Shown: positions 1 through 8,060 of the stretch, one piece after another
How positions within the stretch are numbered: position 1 is the first letter of the stretch
Layout of the letters: every line of letters starts with the position of its first letter
Source of the DNA: CAZMCC01 sp964564695
GTDB taxonomy: Bacteria > Planctomycetota > Phycisphaerae > Phycisphaerales > UBA1924
NCBI GenBank assembly: GCA_964564695.1
Contig: CAZMCC010000044.1
Coordinates: 1 to 29,944 of the forward strand
Length of the DNA: 29,944 bases
Direction of reading: 5' to 3'
Notes under the pieces: generated by a model
What the model was told of the DNA's origin: nothing
Database searches by the model: none
What the model saw: only the letters and a program-made list of their open reading frames with translations
Translations under genes and position numbers: made by a program

Positions 1-184
1 GCGAGCCATCGGATCCGACCTCGCCCTTGCCTCTTAGTTCACGGCGTTGCCCTTCAGGGTCGGGGAACAAGAAAAAGAGAAGGAAATGGATCGCCGGTTT
101 CCGGGGGTGTCGCTCGAAGACTCGCCCCACCGCCCGGCTACTCACGACCAGGCCTTCGGCCTGAAGAAGTACACGGGGACCCGA

Positions 185-230
185 GACCCGGACCTTCGCC
201 CCCCCACCAGACTCAGGTCCGGCGTCCGGG
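185..230. repeat. Single CCGGACCT-family hairpin repeat
   Basis: An 8-bp stem CCGGACCT / AGGTCCGG (189-196 and 214-222 approx.) is bounded by GACC on the left and GCGTC on the right. The same left and right halves recur at 10161-10195, and in reverse complement at 10105-10134, so this is a single unit of that family. Its loop contains the C7-ACC tract at 199-208. It lies just past the 3' end of purF. Bases 1-184 hold no gene I can support, only a small perfect hairpin at 149-163 (CAGGCC/GGCCTG) and an A/G-rich stretch at 67-88. Confidence 0.6.
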
Positions 231-236
231 AAGAGA

Positions 237-1796
237 TCAGAACATGGCGAGCTGGCCTCGGAGGAGCTCGAACTGGGCTTCGGGGCGCTCGGGGTCGAGG
301 CGGTAGTCGCCGTCGTAGCAGGCGGTGCAGTAGCTCTCGCCGGGGCGGGTCATGCAGGCGAGGAGGCCCTCGCGGGAGAGGTAGTGGAGGCTGTCGACGC
401 CGAGGTAGGCGGCGATCTCTTCGACGGTGCGGTTGTGGGCGATGAGCTGGTCGCGGTCGGCGAAGTCGACGCCGAAGTAGCAGGGGTGGCGGATGGGCGG
501 GCAGGAGATGCGGAGGTGGATTTCCTTCGCGCCGGCGGTGCGGATCTGTTCGATCTTGGCGCGGGTGGTTGTGCCGCGGACGACGGAGTCGTCGACGACG
601 ATGAGGCGCTTGCCCTCGACGAGCTCGTGGATGACGTTGAGCTTGAGTCGGACGGCGGCGGTGCGCTCGGCCTGGGTGGGCTTGATGAAAGTCCGCCCGA
701 CGTAGCGGTTCGGGACGATCGCCTCGCGGTAGGGGATGCCGGAGTGGCGGGCGTAGCCGATGCCGGCGGAGCGGCCCGAGTCTGGCATGGGGACGACGAA
801 GTCGGCGTCGACGGGGGCCTCGGCGGCGAGCTTCTCACCCATGCGCTCGCGGGCGACCTGGACGTTCTGCCCGAAGACGATGCTCGCGGGGTTGGCGAAG
901 TAGACGTGCTCGAAGACGCACTGGGCGAGGCGCGGGGCCGCGTCGGCATAGCGGCGCGAGTGGATACCGGCGTCGTTGATGGTGACGACCTCGCCGGGCT
1001 CGACGTCGCGAAGGATGGTCGCGCCCATGACGTCGAGCGCGACGGTCTCGCTCGCGACGACGTAGCGCCCGTCGGAGAGGCGGCCGATCGTGAGCGGGCG
1101 CCAGCCCCAGGGGTCGCGGGCGGCCTCGATGCGATCGGGGAAGAGGAAGACGACGCTGAACGCGCCCTGGAGGTGGCGGAGCGTGGCGGCGATGGGGTCG
1201 ACGGCCCGCTGCTGCGCGGGGCTGGCGAGGAGGTGGACGATGACCTCGGTGTCGCTGGTGGTGTGGAAGAGGTGGCCGACCTGCTCGAACCAGTTGCGCA
1301 GGGCGTCGGCGTTGATGAGGTTGCCGTTGTGCGCGACGCCGACCTGGCCGCCGATGTAGGACTCGACGAGTGGCTGGGCGTTGCAGGCGAGGGAGCCGCC
1401 GGCGGTGGAGTAGCGGTTGTGGCCGATCGCGCCCCCGCCGCCGCCTTCGCCGACGGGCGGCGGCGGGCCGGCGGCCTCGAGCTGGGCGAGGACGTTGCGG
1501 GTGAAGACTTCGGCGACGAGGCCCATGCCGGTGGCGCCGGTGATGCGACGCCCGTCGGAGACGGCGATGCCGGCGGATTCCTGGCCGCGGTGCTGCTGGG
1601 CGTAGAGGCCGAGGTAGCAGAGCTGGGCGGCGCCGGGGCCGCCCCAGACGCCGACGACGCCGCATTTTTCTTTCTTTTCGTAGGAGGCGAGGAGCTGGGC
1701 GTGTGCCGCGGCGTGTGCGGAGCAGCCGGATCCGGCTGCGCGCTCACCGGGCTTGGGGGCGGCCGGGAGGACGGGGAGCCGGATGGGGTCGGGCAT
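237..1796 (-). CDS. purF: Amidophosphoribosyltransferase (PurF)
   Basis: Catalyses the first committed step of purine synthesis, PRPP + glutamine to 5-phosphoribosylamine, in the cytoplasm. The N-terminal Ntn glutaminase domain begins at CGVVG (Cys45 counted from the ATG at 1796), so about 44 residues would be removed as a propeptide. That is longer than the roughly 11 residues in Bacillus. The PRPP-binding loop VVDDSVVRGTTT is intact. The cysteine pattern (CVFEH, SCPP..HPCYFG, SYCTACYDG) matches the Bacillus-type enzyme that carries a [4Fe-4S] cluster. A glycine/proline-rich insertion precedes the IGHNRYSTAG motif. An in-frame GTG at 1823 is an alternative start only 9 nt after the upstream gene's stop. 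Neither start has a clear ribosome site. The close spacing suggests co-transcription with the upstream membrane protein. Confidence 0.95.
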   Translation of the reverse strand: MPDPIRLPVLPAAPKPGERAAGSGCSAHAAAHAQLLASYEKKEKCGVVGVWGGPGAAQLCYLGLYAQQHRGQESAGIAVSDGRRITGATGMGLVAEVFTRNVLAQLEAAGPPPPVGEGGGGGAIGHNRYSTAGGSLACNAQPLVESYIGGQVGVAHNGNLINADALRNWFEQVGHLFHTTSDTEVIVHLLASPAQQRAVDPIAATLRHLQGAFSVVFLFPDRIEAARDPWGWRPLTIGRLSDGRYVVASETVALDVMGATILRDVEPGEVVTINDAGIHSRRYADAAPRLAQCVFEHVYFANPASIVFGQNVQVARERMGEKLAAEAPVDADFVVPMPDSGRSAGIGYARHSGIPYREAIVPNRYVGRTFIKPTQAERTAAVRLKLNVIHELVEGKRLIVVDDSVVRGTTTRAKIEQIRTAGAKEIHLRISCPPIRHPCYFGVDFADRDQLIAHNRTVEEIAAYLGVDSLHYLSREGLLACMTRPGESYCTACYDGDYRLDPERPEAQFELLRGQLAMF

Positions 1797-1832
1797 TCGG
1801 GGGGATGGTATGCGGGGGGTCACCGGGAGGGG

Positions 1833-3422
1833 TCATGGAACTTCGGCCGGCGGCGGAGCGACGCGGAGCGGGAGGATGTTCCAAATGAGCAGCTCGCCGC
1901 GGAACCCGGATGCGGCGAATGTCCATCCGACGCCGGCCGAGAAGGCGCCGTCGGTGGAAAACTCGACGCCGTGTGCGGCGACGAATCGCTGGGGGACGGC
2001 GAGCGGGGCAACCCATGTTGACAGCACGCTGTCGTACATCCCGATTTCGTCAATGGCGTCGCCCCTCACACCGACGAGCTGGCCGTGCGTGTCGACGCTG
2101 ACGTCGTATCCCCAGAGAAGGTTGCGTTCGGCTGCCTCAGGTGCAAAGGGCGGGGCGCTGACGCGCACGAGTTCTTTCAGATTGCGGGTGTCGAGGATGT
2201 AAAGCCCATCCGAGCGGGTGATGAAGACTCGCGAGCCGTCGCCCTGAACGGCGGCATCCAGAAACGAACTGACGGGTGTCTGCAGGATCGCCTTCGGCGC
2301 GGCGGCGGATTCATCGAGCGAGACCGCGCTGAAACCCCACGAGCCGTGCGAATGCAGCACGAGCATTGGGTCGTCCTCCCCGGGCAGGGGGATCACACGC
2401 CACGCGAGATAGTTGGTGCCGTGCGCGTGGCCGATCGGGATGACCGAGACCTGCTCCACTTCAAACGTCGATCCGTCGACGAGTGACCAACGCACAACGC
2501 GCGCGATCGGGGACGTCTCGGAGTCGCTCACTCGCACGTAAACGCTTGAGCTGTCGCGCGAGAATCCGCAGATCGAATATGTATGCTCCTGCGGCACATA
2601 CCGGACTTCGAGGCGCCGAAGCTCGCGCCCGGACGCCGTCGAGTAGTGGACGAACGGTCCGGTGTCGCCGGCGCACACGATGATGGAGTCTCCGGTCGGC
2701 GACACGGCGAAGGACACAAACTGAGGCACATGCGACAGCACCGTGCGGACCGTGGCACCGGTCGCGAGATCGACTTCGAAGATCGTCGGACAGCCCACGA
2801 GGAATTGCTTGGGGATGGTGATGCCGAGGTTGAGGGCAAGGCTGTGAGCGGTCGGCGACGGCCAAGCGGGGAGCGTTGGTCGCCAGCCTGCGGCGAGTGC
2901 GACAGGAAGAGCCGTGAACGCAATCAGCGGCGTTGCGAGCGGAGTGAGGCGGCGACGGGTGGAGCGGCCCCGGCGAATGTTGCGGCGGGTGAGGAACTTG
3001 CCACATTCGGGACAGAGGGACGAAGAGGTAGAGGGAGTAGGAGAGGCAGGAGACTGAGAGCCCTCACCCGTGCCCTCTCCCTCGCTCAAAGCAGCAAGGG
3101 AGAGGGGGGCGGTTGCGGTTTTGGCGATGGCGCCTGACAGGTCATAGTTGCACTTGCGGCAGTGCGGGACGCCCCTGCGCTGCGGGCGGGCGTGGATGCG
3201 GAGGGTGCGCCAGAGGGTGAACGCGAGGAGCAGGGCCGCGAGCGGTGTGAGGACCCAGGGCCAGTAGGCGAGGGCGACAGCAAGCGGGTCGACGAGCTGC
3301 TGGTGAACGTGGACGTAGACCGTCGGCGCGACGGGGTTCATCGCGATTCCCTGCACGCCGTCGGAGGCGAGGTCGGTGAAGGGGAGGCGGTGGAGGATGG
3401 GGATGGGGGCGGTGAGCTGCAT
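1833..3422 (-). CDS. Membrane-anchored zinc-ribbon protein with propeller-like C-terminal region
   Basis: A 529-residue protein of unknown function. One hydrophobic segment near residues 45-70 is followed by a split zinc ribbon: CRKC-NYDLSG, then about 30 low-complexity residues, then CPECG. A second hydrophobic segment follows near residues 150-170. The remaining roughly 330 residues look like repeated beta-blade units (SPTGDSIIV, DGSRVFITR, DTRNLKELV), resembling WD40 or YVTN propellers and probably lying outside the membrane. Planctomycete membrane proteins often carry the ribbon as a compact C-x-x-C...CPECG unit. Here the two halves are pushed apart by a peptide encoded by the palindrome at 3061-3106. 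The gene sits just upstream of purF (9-36 nt). No catalytic motif was seen. Confidence 0.7.
   Translation of the reverse strand: MQLTAPIPILHRLPFTDLASDGVQGIAMNPVAPTVYVHVHQQLVDPLAVALAYWPWVLTPLAALLLAFTLWRTLRIHARPQRRGVPHCRKCNYDLSGAIAKTATAPLSLAALSEGEGTGEGSQSPASPTPSTSSSLCPECGKFLTRRNIRRGRSTRRRLTPLATPLIAFTALPVALAAGWRPTLPAWPSPTAHSLALNLGITIPKQFLVGCPTIFEVDLATGATVRTVLSHVPQFVSFAVSPTGDSIIVCAGDTGPFVHYSTASGRELRRLEVRYVPQEHTYSICGFSRDSSSVYVRVSDSETSPIARVVRWSLVDGSTFEVEQVSVIPIGHAHGTNYLAWRVIPLPGEDDPMLVLHSHGSWGFSAVSLDESAAAPKAILQTPVSSFLDAAVQGDGSRVFITRSDGLYILDTRNLKELVRVSAPPFAPEAAERNLLWGYDVSVDTHGQLVGVRGDAIDEIGMYDSVLSTWVAPLAVPQRFVAAHGVEFSTDGAFSAGVGWTFAASGFRGELLIWNILPLRVAPPPAEVP
3061..3106. repeat. Palindrome inserted in frame within the zinc ribbon
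   Basis: A 10-bp perfect stem, CCCTCTCCCT (3073-3082) and AGGGAGAGGG (3097-3106), with a 14-nt loop and a flanking CCCTCACCC arm. It lies between the two cysteine pairs of the ribbon of the 1833-3422 gene and encodes roughly APLSLAALSEGEGTGEG. The CCCTCTCCC/GGGAGAGGG form resembles repetitive palindromes found dispersed in other bacterial genomes. That comparison is from general knowledge and was not searched. Confidence 0.6.
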
Positions 3423-3477
3423 CGGCGGGCGGCCTCCGAGAGAATGTACCGACGGCGGTTCGCGCGGCGGGCGTTCA

Positions 3478-3497
3478 CCGTGAGCTTGCGCTCACGG
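3478..3497. terminator. GC-rich hairpin between the SDR gene and the zinc-ribbon gene
   Basis: A perfect 8-bp stem CCGTGAGC / GCTCACGG around a TTGC tetraloop, 6 bp beyond the stop codon of the SDR gene (3503). No U-rich tract follows on the minus strand, so it is either a non-canonical terminator or a dispersed palindrome. A related hairpin, CGTGAG-TGCG-CTCACG, is at 7188-7203, and one with the same TTGC loop lies inside the GH31 gene at 26120-26139. Confidence 0.4.
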
Positions 3498-3502
3498 CTC
3501 GT

Positions 3503-4363
3503 TCAATCGTTCACAGCGGCCTTGGCCATCCGCGTGCGCACCATGCGGCGGAGCACGAAATTCTCGATGCCGGGGAACGCCGCGCAGGCGGCCATGCCGA
3601 GGCGGACGGCCTTGCCGGTCACGCCGGTCCACACCTCGGACTTCGGGCGGCGGAGGCACCTGACGATGCGGCTCGCGACGAAGTCGGCGGACTGCATGAA
3701 GCGGTCGGCGGAGTGCGACGTGAGGGCCGAGCGGCCGCCCCCCCCACCGGAGCGCGTGGCCGCGGTGTCGAAGAACTCGGTCCTGGTGCCGATCGGGTGG
3801 ACGGTGGAGACGTGGATGCCTTTGGGTTCGAGCTCGATGGCCATGGCACGGCCCATCAGGTGTTGACTGGCCTTGGTGGCGGAGTAGACGCCGTAGTACG
3901 GGACGCTCATGCGGGCAAGACATGAGGAGCAGATGAGCAGGTGGCCGCGGGGGTTGTGGGAGTTCGAGGACTCGAGCATGCGGGCGGCGGCGGGGCGGAG
4001 GAGGTTGATGGTGCCGTAGAAGTTGGTCTCGAACATGGCGCGGACGGCGTCGTCGGGCATGTCGAGGAGGGAGAGCTCTTCGCCGTAGCCGGCGTTGGCG
4101 AAGGCGGCGTAGATGGAGCCGAAGGCGACGATGGTCTGGTCGACGACGTTGCGGCACTGGTCGGGGCTGGTGACGTCGCACTCGATCGTGAGCACGCGCC
4201 CGCCGATGGCGCGGATGCGCTGCGCGACGGCCTCGAGCTTGTCGACTCGGCGGGCCGCGATGGTGACGGGCATGCCGGCCTGGGCGCAGGCGATGGCGGT
4301 GGCGGCGCCGATGCCGCTGGAGGCGCCGGTGATCGCGATCGGGCGGCCTTGGAGGTCGATCAT
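3503..4363 (-). CDS. Short-chain dehydrogenase/reductase (classical SDR)
   Basis: A 286-residue NAD(P)-dependent oxidoreductase of unknown substrate. The cofactor motif TGASSGIG lies near residues 13-20, the NAG motif near 90, and the catalytic Ser plus YxxxK (YSATK) near 150-170. All expected active-site residues are present. The C-terminal part, with a GFG-like segment and a positively charged tail, resembles SDRs that act on lipid-like or bulky substrates, but no specific reaction can be assigned. A pentaglycine loop (SGGGGGRS, near residue 210) is encoded by the C8-ACC tract at 3738-3748. The gene follows murJ by 71 nt in the same direction. Confidence 0.85.
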   Translation of the reverse strand: MIDLQGRPIAITGASSGIGAATAIACAQAGMPVTIAARRVDKLEAVAQRIRAIGGRVLTIECDVTSPDQCRNVVDQTIVAFGSIYAAFANAGYGEELSLLDMPDDAVRAMFETNFYGTINLLRPAAARMLESSNSHNPRGHLLICSSCLARMSVPYYGVYSATKASQHLMGRAMAIELEPKGIHVSTVHPIGTRTEFFDTAATRSGGGGGRSALTSHSADRFMQSADFVASRIVRCLRRPKSEVWTGVTGKAVRLGMAACAAFPGIENFVLRRMVRTRMAKAAVND

Positions 4364-4434
4364 CCGGCGATTGTCCTTCGTCCGCGTGAGGGCGGACGTG
4401 AATTGCGGCTTACGTGTCGCCGCTCATGTGGGCG

Positions 4435-6111
4435 TCAAGGCTCGATCTCCGCGGCCGGGTTCGCTGGTGACCCTTGGCCCAGCGTACCCGGGCGAGCTGG
4501 GCGCAGCAACCAATTCAGCTCGGGGGCGCGGGTGAGTGCGCTGAGCGCGGCGTAGGCGACGCCGCCGAGCGCGGAGGCGGCGGCGACGCGCGCGAGGTGG
4601 CCGGACCAGCGCGTGGGCGCGGGCCAGGCCCAGAGGAGGGCGGCGACGCCGGCGGCCATGAGGGCCGTGACGAGGAGGAGGCGGAAGGAGGCGGCGAGTG
4701 TGGCGGCGTCGAAGACGCTGACGCTCAGGCGGCGGCGGACCAGGAGCGTGAGCACGACGCACTGGGCGGCGGCGCACGCGGCGGTCGACCACGCGAGGCC
4801 GGCTTCCTTGAGAGGCCAGATGAGGGTGAGGTTGATGACGAGGTTGATGCCGGCGAAGAAGAGCGCGACGTGCATGGGCGTGCGTGTGTCCTTGCTCGCG
4901 TAGAACGCGCGGGTGAGGACGTGGTTGATCGAATAGGCCCACACGCCCGCGGCGTAGCCGGTCAGGACAGCGGCACACCGCGCGAGGGCGTCGGGGTCGA
5001 ATCCCTTGCTGCCGCCGGAATAGAGGACGGTGCAGAGTTCGGGGCCGACGAGGAGGAGGCCGGCGGTGGCGGGGAGTGCGATGAAGAGCGAGAGGCGGAC
5101 GCCGCGGCGGAGGGTGTCGGCGAAGCGCGGGGCATCACCGGCCGCGTGGGCGAGGAGCGGGAAGGCGGCGGTGGCGACGGCGATGCCGAAGACGCCCAAG
5201 GGGAATTGGTAGAGGCGCTGCGCGGCGGCGAGGATGACGTTGGAAGCGCCGTCGAGGGTGACGGTGCGTCCGAGCATGGTGGGGCCGACCCAGATGGGCC
5301 ACATGGCGATGCACTGGTCGAGGAAGGCGCTGAGCTGGAGCGTGCCCAGACCGATGACGACGGGGACGAACTTGGCGAACATGCGCGTGGCGCGCGGGCG
5401 GGCGAGTGCGACATCCTGGTGCCAGCGCACATGCGGGCGGAGCAAGTGGGCGAACCAGAGAGCCTGCGTGAGGCCGCTGACGACGGTGGCGATGCCGATG
5501 ACGTAGGCGGCGGTCTCGGTGGCGTGCTTGCCCGAGAAGAGGAAGTAGGCGCCGACGGCGATGATGAGCGCGTTGAGGACCAGGGGCCCGGTGGCGCTGG
5601 CGCCGAACCTGCCGTGGACCTGGAGCATGCCCGCGAGGATCGCGACGCAGCAGATCAGGGGCATGAACGGGAGCATGACCATGATGAGCTTGAACGAGAG
5701 TTCGCGCTCGTGGTCAGGGGGAAGCGTGAACAGGAGCACGAGCAGCACGAGCTCGGCGAACACGGTGAGGAGGCTCGTGACAAGGGCGAGCCAGCGGAGC
5801 GTGAGCGAGGCGAGGGCGCCGGGCTCGCGGGCGGGTGGCGAGTCGGCGGGCGCGCCGGCGGCGTGTTTGGTGGCGTCGGTGTACTCGGGGATGAACGCCG
5901 CCGAGAGGGCGCCTTCGCCAAAGAGGCGCCGGAACATGTTGGGGATGGCGAAGGCGGCCTGGAACGCGGAGCCGACATCGGTGGCGCCGAAGACGCGGAC
6001 GAGGATGACGTCGCGGGCGAGGCCGCCGAGGCGGGAGAGGAGCGTGACGCCGGCCACGGCGCGCACGGCGCGGGCGAGCGTGGAGTGGTGGTGGGCGTGG
6101 GGCTCGCTCAC
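4435..6111 (-). CDS. murJ: Lipid II flippase MurJ
   Basis: A 558-residue polytopic membrane protein of the MOP/MVF family that moves lipid II across the cytoplasmic membrane for peptidoglycan synthesis. The N-terminus has the family signature (LSRLGGLARDVILVRVFGA, then FAIPNMFRRLFGEGALSAAFIP), and about 14 hydrophobic segments follow. A short alanine/proline-rich insertion (APADSPPAREPG) lies in an early loop. Its ATG overlaps the stop codon of the upstream antiporter gene by 4 nt (ATGA), which points to translational coupling. MurJ presence fits evidence that planctomycetes make peptidoglycan. Confidence 0.95.
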   Translation of the reverse strand: MSEPHAHHHSTLARAVRAVAGVTLLSRLGGLARDVILVRVFGATDVGSAFQAAFAIPNMFRRLFGEGALSAAFIPEYTDATKHAAGAPADSPPAREPGALASLTLRWLALVTSLLTVFAELVLLVLLFTLPPDHERELSFKLIMVMLPFMPLICCVAILAGMLQVHGRFGASATGPLVLNALIIAVGAYFLFSGKHATETAAYVIGIATVVSGLTQALWFAHLLRPHVRWHQDVALARPRATRMFAKFVPVVIGLGTLQLSAFLDQCIAMWPIWVGPTMLGRTVTLDGASNVILAAAQRLYQFPLGVFGIAVATAAFPLLAHAAGDAPRFADTLRRGVRLSLFIALPATAGLLLVGPELCTVLYSGGSKGFDPDALARCAAVLTGYAAGVWAYSINHVLTRAFYASKDTRTPMHVALFFAGINLVINLTLIWPLKEAGLAWSTAACAAAQCVVLTLLVRRRLSVSVFDAATLAASFRLLLVTALMAAGVAALLWAWPAPTRWSGHLARVAAASALGGVAYAALSALTRAPELNWLLRPARPGTLGQGSPANPAAEIEP

Positions 6112-7142
6112 GGCGTCGCCGTCCCCCCTACTGCCCCCACTCCCTCAGCAACGAGCGCTGCCCGCGTCTGGTAGAGCAGGAAGCCCGCGTACACGGCGAG
6201 GAGGGCGAAGCCCTCGATGCGGGCGATCGTGCGCTGGAAGGTGCGGCTCATGGGGAGCAGGAGCACGCCGAGCACGACCATGACGCACAGCGCGACCATC
6301 GCTTCACTCGAGATCGCGATCGGCTCGGGGACGACGAGGCCGACGACGCCGAGGATCGCGCCGACGTTGAAGATGCACGAGCCGACAACATTGCCGACGG
6401 CGAGGTCGACGTGGCCCTTGCGGGTCGCGATGACGCAGGCGATGAGTTCGGGGAGCGTGGTGCCGATGGAGACGATCGTGAGGCCGACGATGGCCTCGGC
6501 GATGCCGAAGGCGCGGGCGATGCCGACGGCTCCGTCGGCGGCGAGCGAGCCGCCGGCGCCCAGCAGGGCGAGGCCGATGAGCAGGGCGGTGAGCGCCACG
6601 GGGAGCGGGCGGAGTCGCGGGGAATCGGCGTCGGTGGCGCCCACGGCCTGCTCGTCGATCTCGCTGGCGGCGGCGGCGCGCCGGCTGAGGCCCTGGCGGA
6701 TGGTCCAGACGCTGTACACGATGAAGATCGCGAGCACGACGCCGGCGTCGAGTCGCCCGAGCGACCAGCCCGCAACCGCGAGTGCGAGCGTGAGGGCGAA
6801 GAGGACGCCGGTGAGGGGCAACTCGCGCCGGATGATGTCGTCCGCGACCGCGAGCGGCCGGATGAGGGCGCAGACGCCGAGCACGAAGCCGATGTTGCAG
6901 ATGTTGGCGCCGACGATGCTGCCGAGCGCGAGGGCGCCCTTGCCGGAGGTGGCCGTGACGGTGTTGAAGGCGAGCTCGGGCGCGGAGGTGCCCCACGCGA
7001 CGATGGTGAGGCCGACGAGCAGGGGCGGGACGCGGAGGCGCTGCGCGATGTTGACCGCGGCGTCGACGAGGAACTTGCCCCCGATCGACAGCAGCAGGAT
7101 TCCCAGGGTGAGCGTGCCCAGGTTCGAGAGGACGGGGTTCAT
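6108..7142 (-). CDS. Calcium/sodium antiporter of the CaCA family (YrbG-like)
   Basis: A 344-residue membrane protein expected to exchange Na+ (or H+) for Ca2+ across the inner membrane. The two inverted alpha repeats of the CaCA superfamily are both visible: GTSAPELAFN with NICNIGFVLG in the first half, and GTTLPELIAC with SCIFNVGAILG in the second. About 10 hydrophobic segments are split by a central acidic cytoplasmic loop (about residues 160-175). The length is normal for the bacterial YrbG group. It starts 56 nt after the FabZ-like gene and overlaps murJ, so it probably belongs to the same transcript. Confidence 0.92.
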   Translation of the reverse strand: MNPVLSNLGTLTLGILLLSIGGKFLVDAAVNIAQRLRVPPLLVGLTIVAWGTSAPELAFNTVTATSGKGALALGSIVGANICNIGFVLGVCALIRPLAVADDIIRRELPLTGVLFALTLALAVAGWSLGRLDAGVVLAIFIVYSVWTIRQGLSRRAAAASEIDEQAVGATDADSPRLRPLPVALTALLIGLALLGAGGSLAADGAVGIARAFGIAEAIVGLTIVSIGTTLPELIACVIATRKGHVDLAVGNVVGSCIFNVGAILGVVGLVVPEPIAISSEAMVALCVMVVLGVLLLPMSRTFQRTIARIEGFALLAVYAGFLLYQTRAALVAEGVGAVGGTATP

Positions 7143-7187
7143 CGCGGGTTAGAGCGTAGCGGAACGCGGCCCGCGGGGCGCGGGGCT

Positions 7188-7203
7188 CGTGAGTGCGCTC
7201 ACG
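7188..7203. terminator. Small GC-rich hairpin at the 3' end of the FabZ-like gene
   Basis: CGTGAG / CTCACG stem (6 bp) with a TGCG loop, overlapping the stop codon region at 7199. There is no U-run. It may be an attenuating hairpin between the FabZ-like and antiporter genes, or a relic of the CCGTGAGC palindrome seen at 3478-3497. Confidence 0.25.
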
Positions 7204-7753
7204 GCGTCGTGGGCATATCCATCGCCATGCCGGTGATGCGGCAGTCGAAGGCGACCTTGCCGTTGACCAGGCCCTGCACGGCGGAGACGAAGCGCTTGGG
7301 GCTGAACTTCACTTCCTGGGCGAGGACGATGAACTCGTCGCCGGGCTCGACGCTGGCACGGAAGGTGCAGTCGTCGAGGCGCACGAAGGCGGCGATCTTG
7401 GGCTTGGGGAAGCGGGCGTTGAAGAGGAAGCTGCCGAGCTGGGCGCCGGTCTCGACCATGATGACGCCGGGCATCATGGCTTTGTCGGGGAAGTGGCCGG
7501 GCACCCAGAACTCCTCGCGGGTGACGCGCTTGATCGCGACGCCCTGCTTGAAGTCGGAGGAATACCAGACGATCCCGTCGAGGAGGGCCATGGTCCCGCG
7601 GTGCGGGTTCCAGCGCTCGATTTCCTTGCGGGAGTGGACGAGGCGGGTGAAGTCGATGGCCGACAGGTCGAAGAGCGGTGCGCGCGTAGGCGCGACGGCC
7701 GCGCCCCCATCGGGCGGGACCGTTTGCTCGACTTGCTGGACCGACTGACTCAT
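7199..7753 (-). CDS. FabZ-family 3-hydroxyacyl-ACP dehydratase-like protein
   Basis: A 184-residue hot-dog fold protein. The catalytic segment VPGHFPDKAMMPG (active-site His) followed by MVETGAQLG (active-site Glu) matches FabZ, which dehydrates 3-hydroxyacyl-ACP in fatty acid synthesis. It has an N-terminal extension of about 40 residues (proline/alanine-rich) compared with the usual 140-150 residue FabZ. The segment HRGTMALLDGIVWY is also typical of the family. The ATG overlaps the stop of the Hc1-like gene (ATGA). A role in membrane lipid or lipid A acyl-chain synthesis would fit the neighbouring murJ, but that is inference. Confidence 0.85.
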   Translation of the reverse strand: MSQSVQQVEQTVPPDGGAAVAPTRAPLFDLSAIDFTRLVHSRKEIERWNPHRGTMALLDGIVWYSSDFKQGVAIKRVTREEFWVPGHFPDKAMMPGVIMVETGAQLGSFLFNARFPKPKIAAFVRLDDCTFRASVEPGDEFIVLAQEVKFSPKRFVSAVQGLVNGKVAFDCRITGMAMDMPTTP

Positions 7754-7941
7754 GCCGTCTTCTCGCCCGGGGCGGTCTTCTGCTTTTCGAGAATTTGCTC
7801 GCGAACCTCCTGGGCGGCCGTTTTGACCTGCTGCATCACGCCGCGGACGCGGGTGCCGGCGGCCTTGTTGCCGCCCTCGGCTTTGTGAAGGTCTTCCTCG
7901 ATCTCGGAAATCAAACGCTTGAGTTCATCGAACGCCTGCAT
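7750..7941 (-). CDS. Hc1-like (histone H1-like) small protein
   Basis: A 63-residue predicted helical protein. The order LKRLISEIEEDLHKAE-GNKAAGTRVR followed by MQQVKTAAQEVR closely follows the N-terminal domain of the Hc1 histone-like family (chlamydial HctA and planctomycete homologues). That family binds DNA and compacts the nucleoid. The lysine-rich C-terminal tail that gives chlamydial Hc1 its strong DNA affinity is absent, so the protein may act as a minimal helical domain only. The ATG at 7941 gives the family-typical N-terminus. Longer readings of this frame run antisense through the kinase-like gene and are not credible. It is the first gene of the FabZ/antiporter/murJ run. Confidence 0.8.
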   Translation of the reverse strand: MQAFDELKRLISEIEEDLHKAEGGNKAAGTRVRGVMQQVKTAAQEVREQILEKQKTAPGEKTA

Positions 7942-8002
7942 CGGGGCTCTCCCGTCTCGCCGTGGCCGGGGTGGGGTGGGGGAATCGGCCGCGGTTCGCC
8001 CC

Positions 8003-8008
8003 AGTATA
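8003..8008 (-). promoter_or_regulatory. Possible -10 box upstream of the Hc1-like gene
   Basis: TATACT read on the minus strand, 61 nt upstream of the Hc1-like start and in an otherwise very GC-rich 119-bp gap. No convincing -35 element is seen at the right spacing, so this is only a candidate. Confidence 0.25.
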
Positions 8009-8060
8009 GAGCCCCCCGGGGTCGGGAGGGCCGATGGCGGGGCGGAACGGCCGGGGGGTG

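Noticed and set aside
1..236. Coding region or tRNA at the left end
   Set aside because: No credible frame, cloverleaf or conserved arm found; the 47-445 reading is Arg/Gly-rich and overlaps purF antisense.
384..2021. 545-codon open frame opposite purF
   Set aside because: An antisense shadow in GC-rich DNA; its Asp/Gly/Val-rich translation has no motif while PurF on the other strand is complete.
4474..6174. 566-codon open frame opposite murJ
   Set aside because: Glu/Gly/Ala-rich antisense translation with no family pattern.
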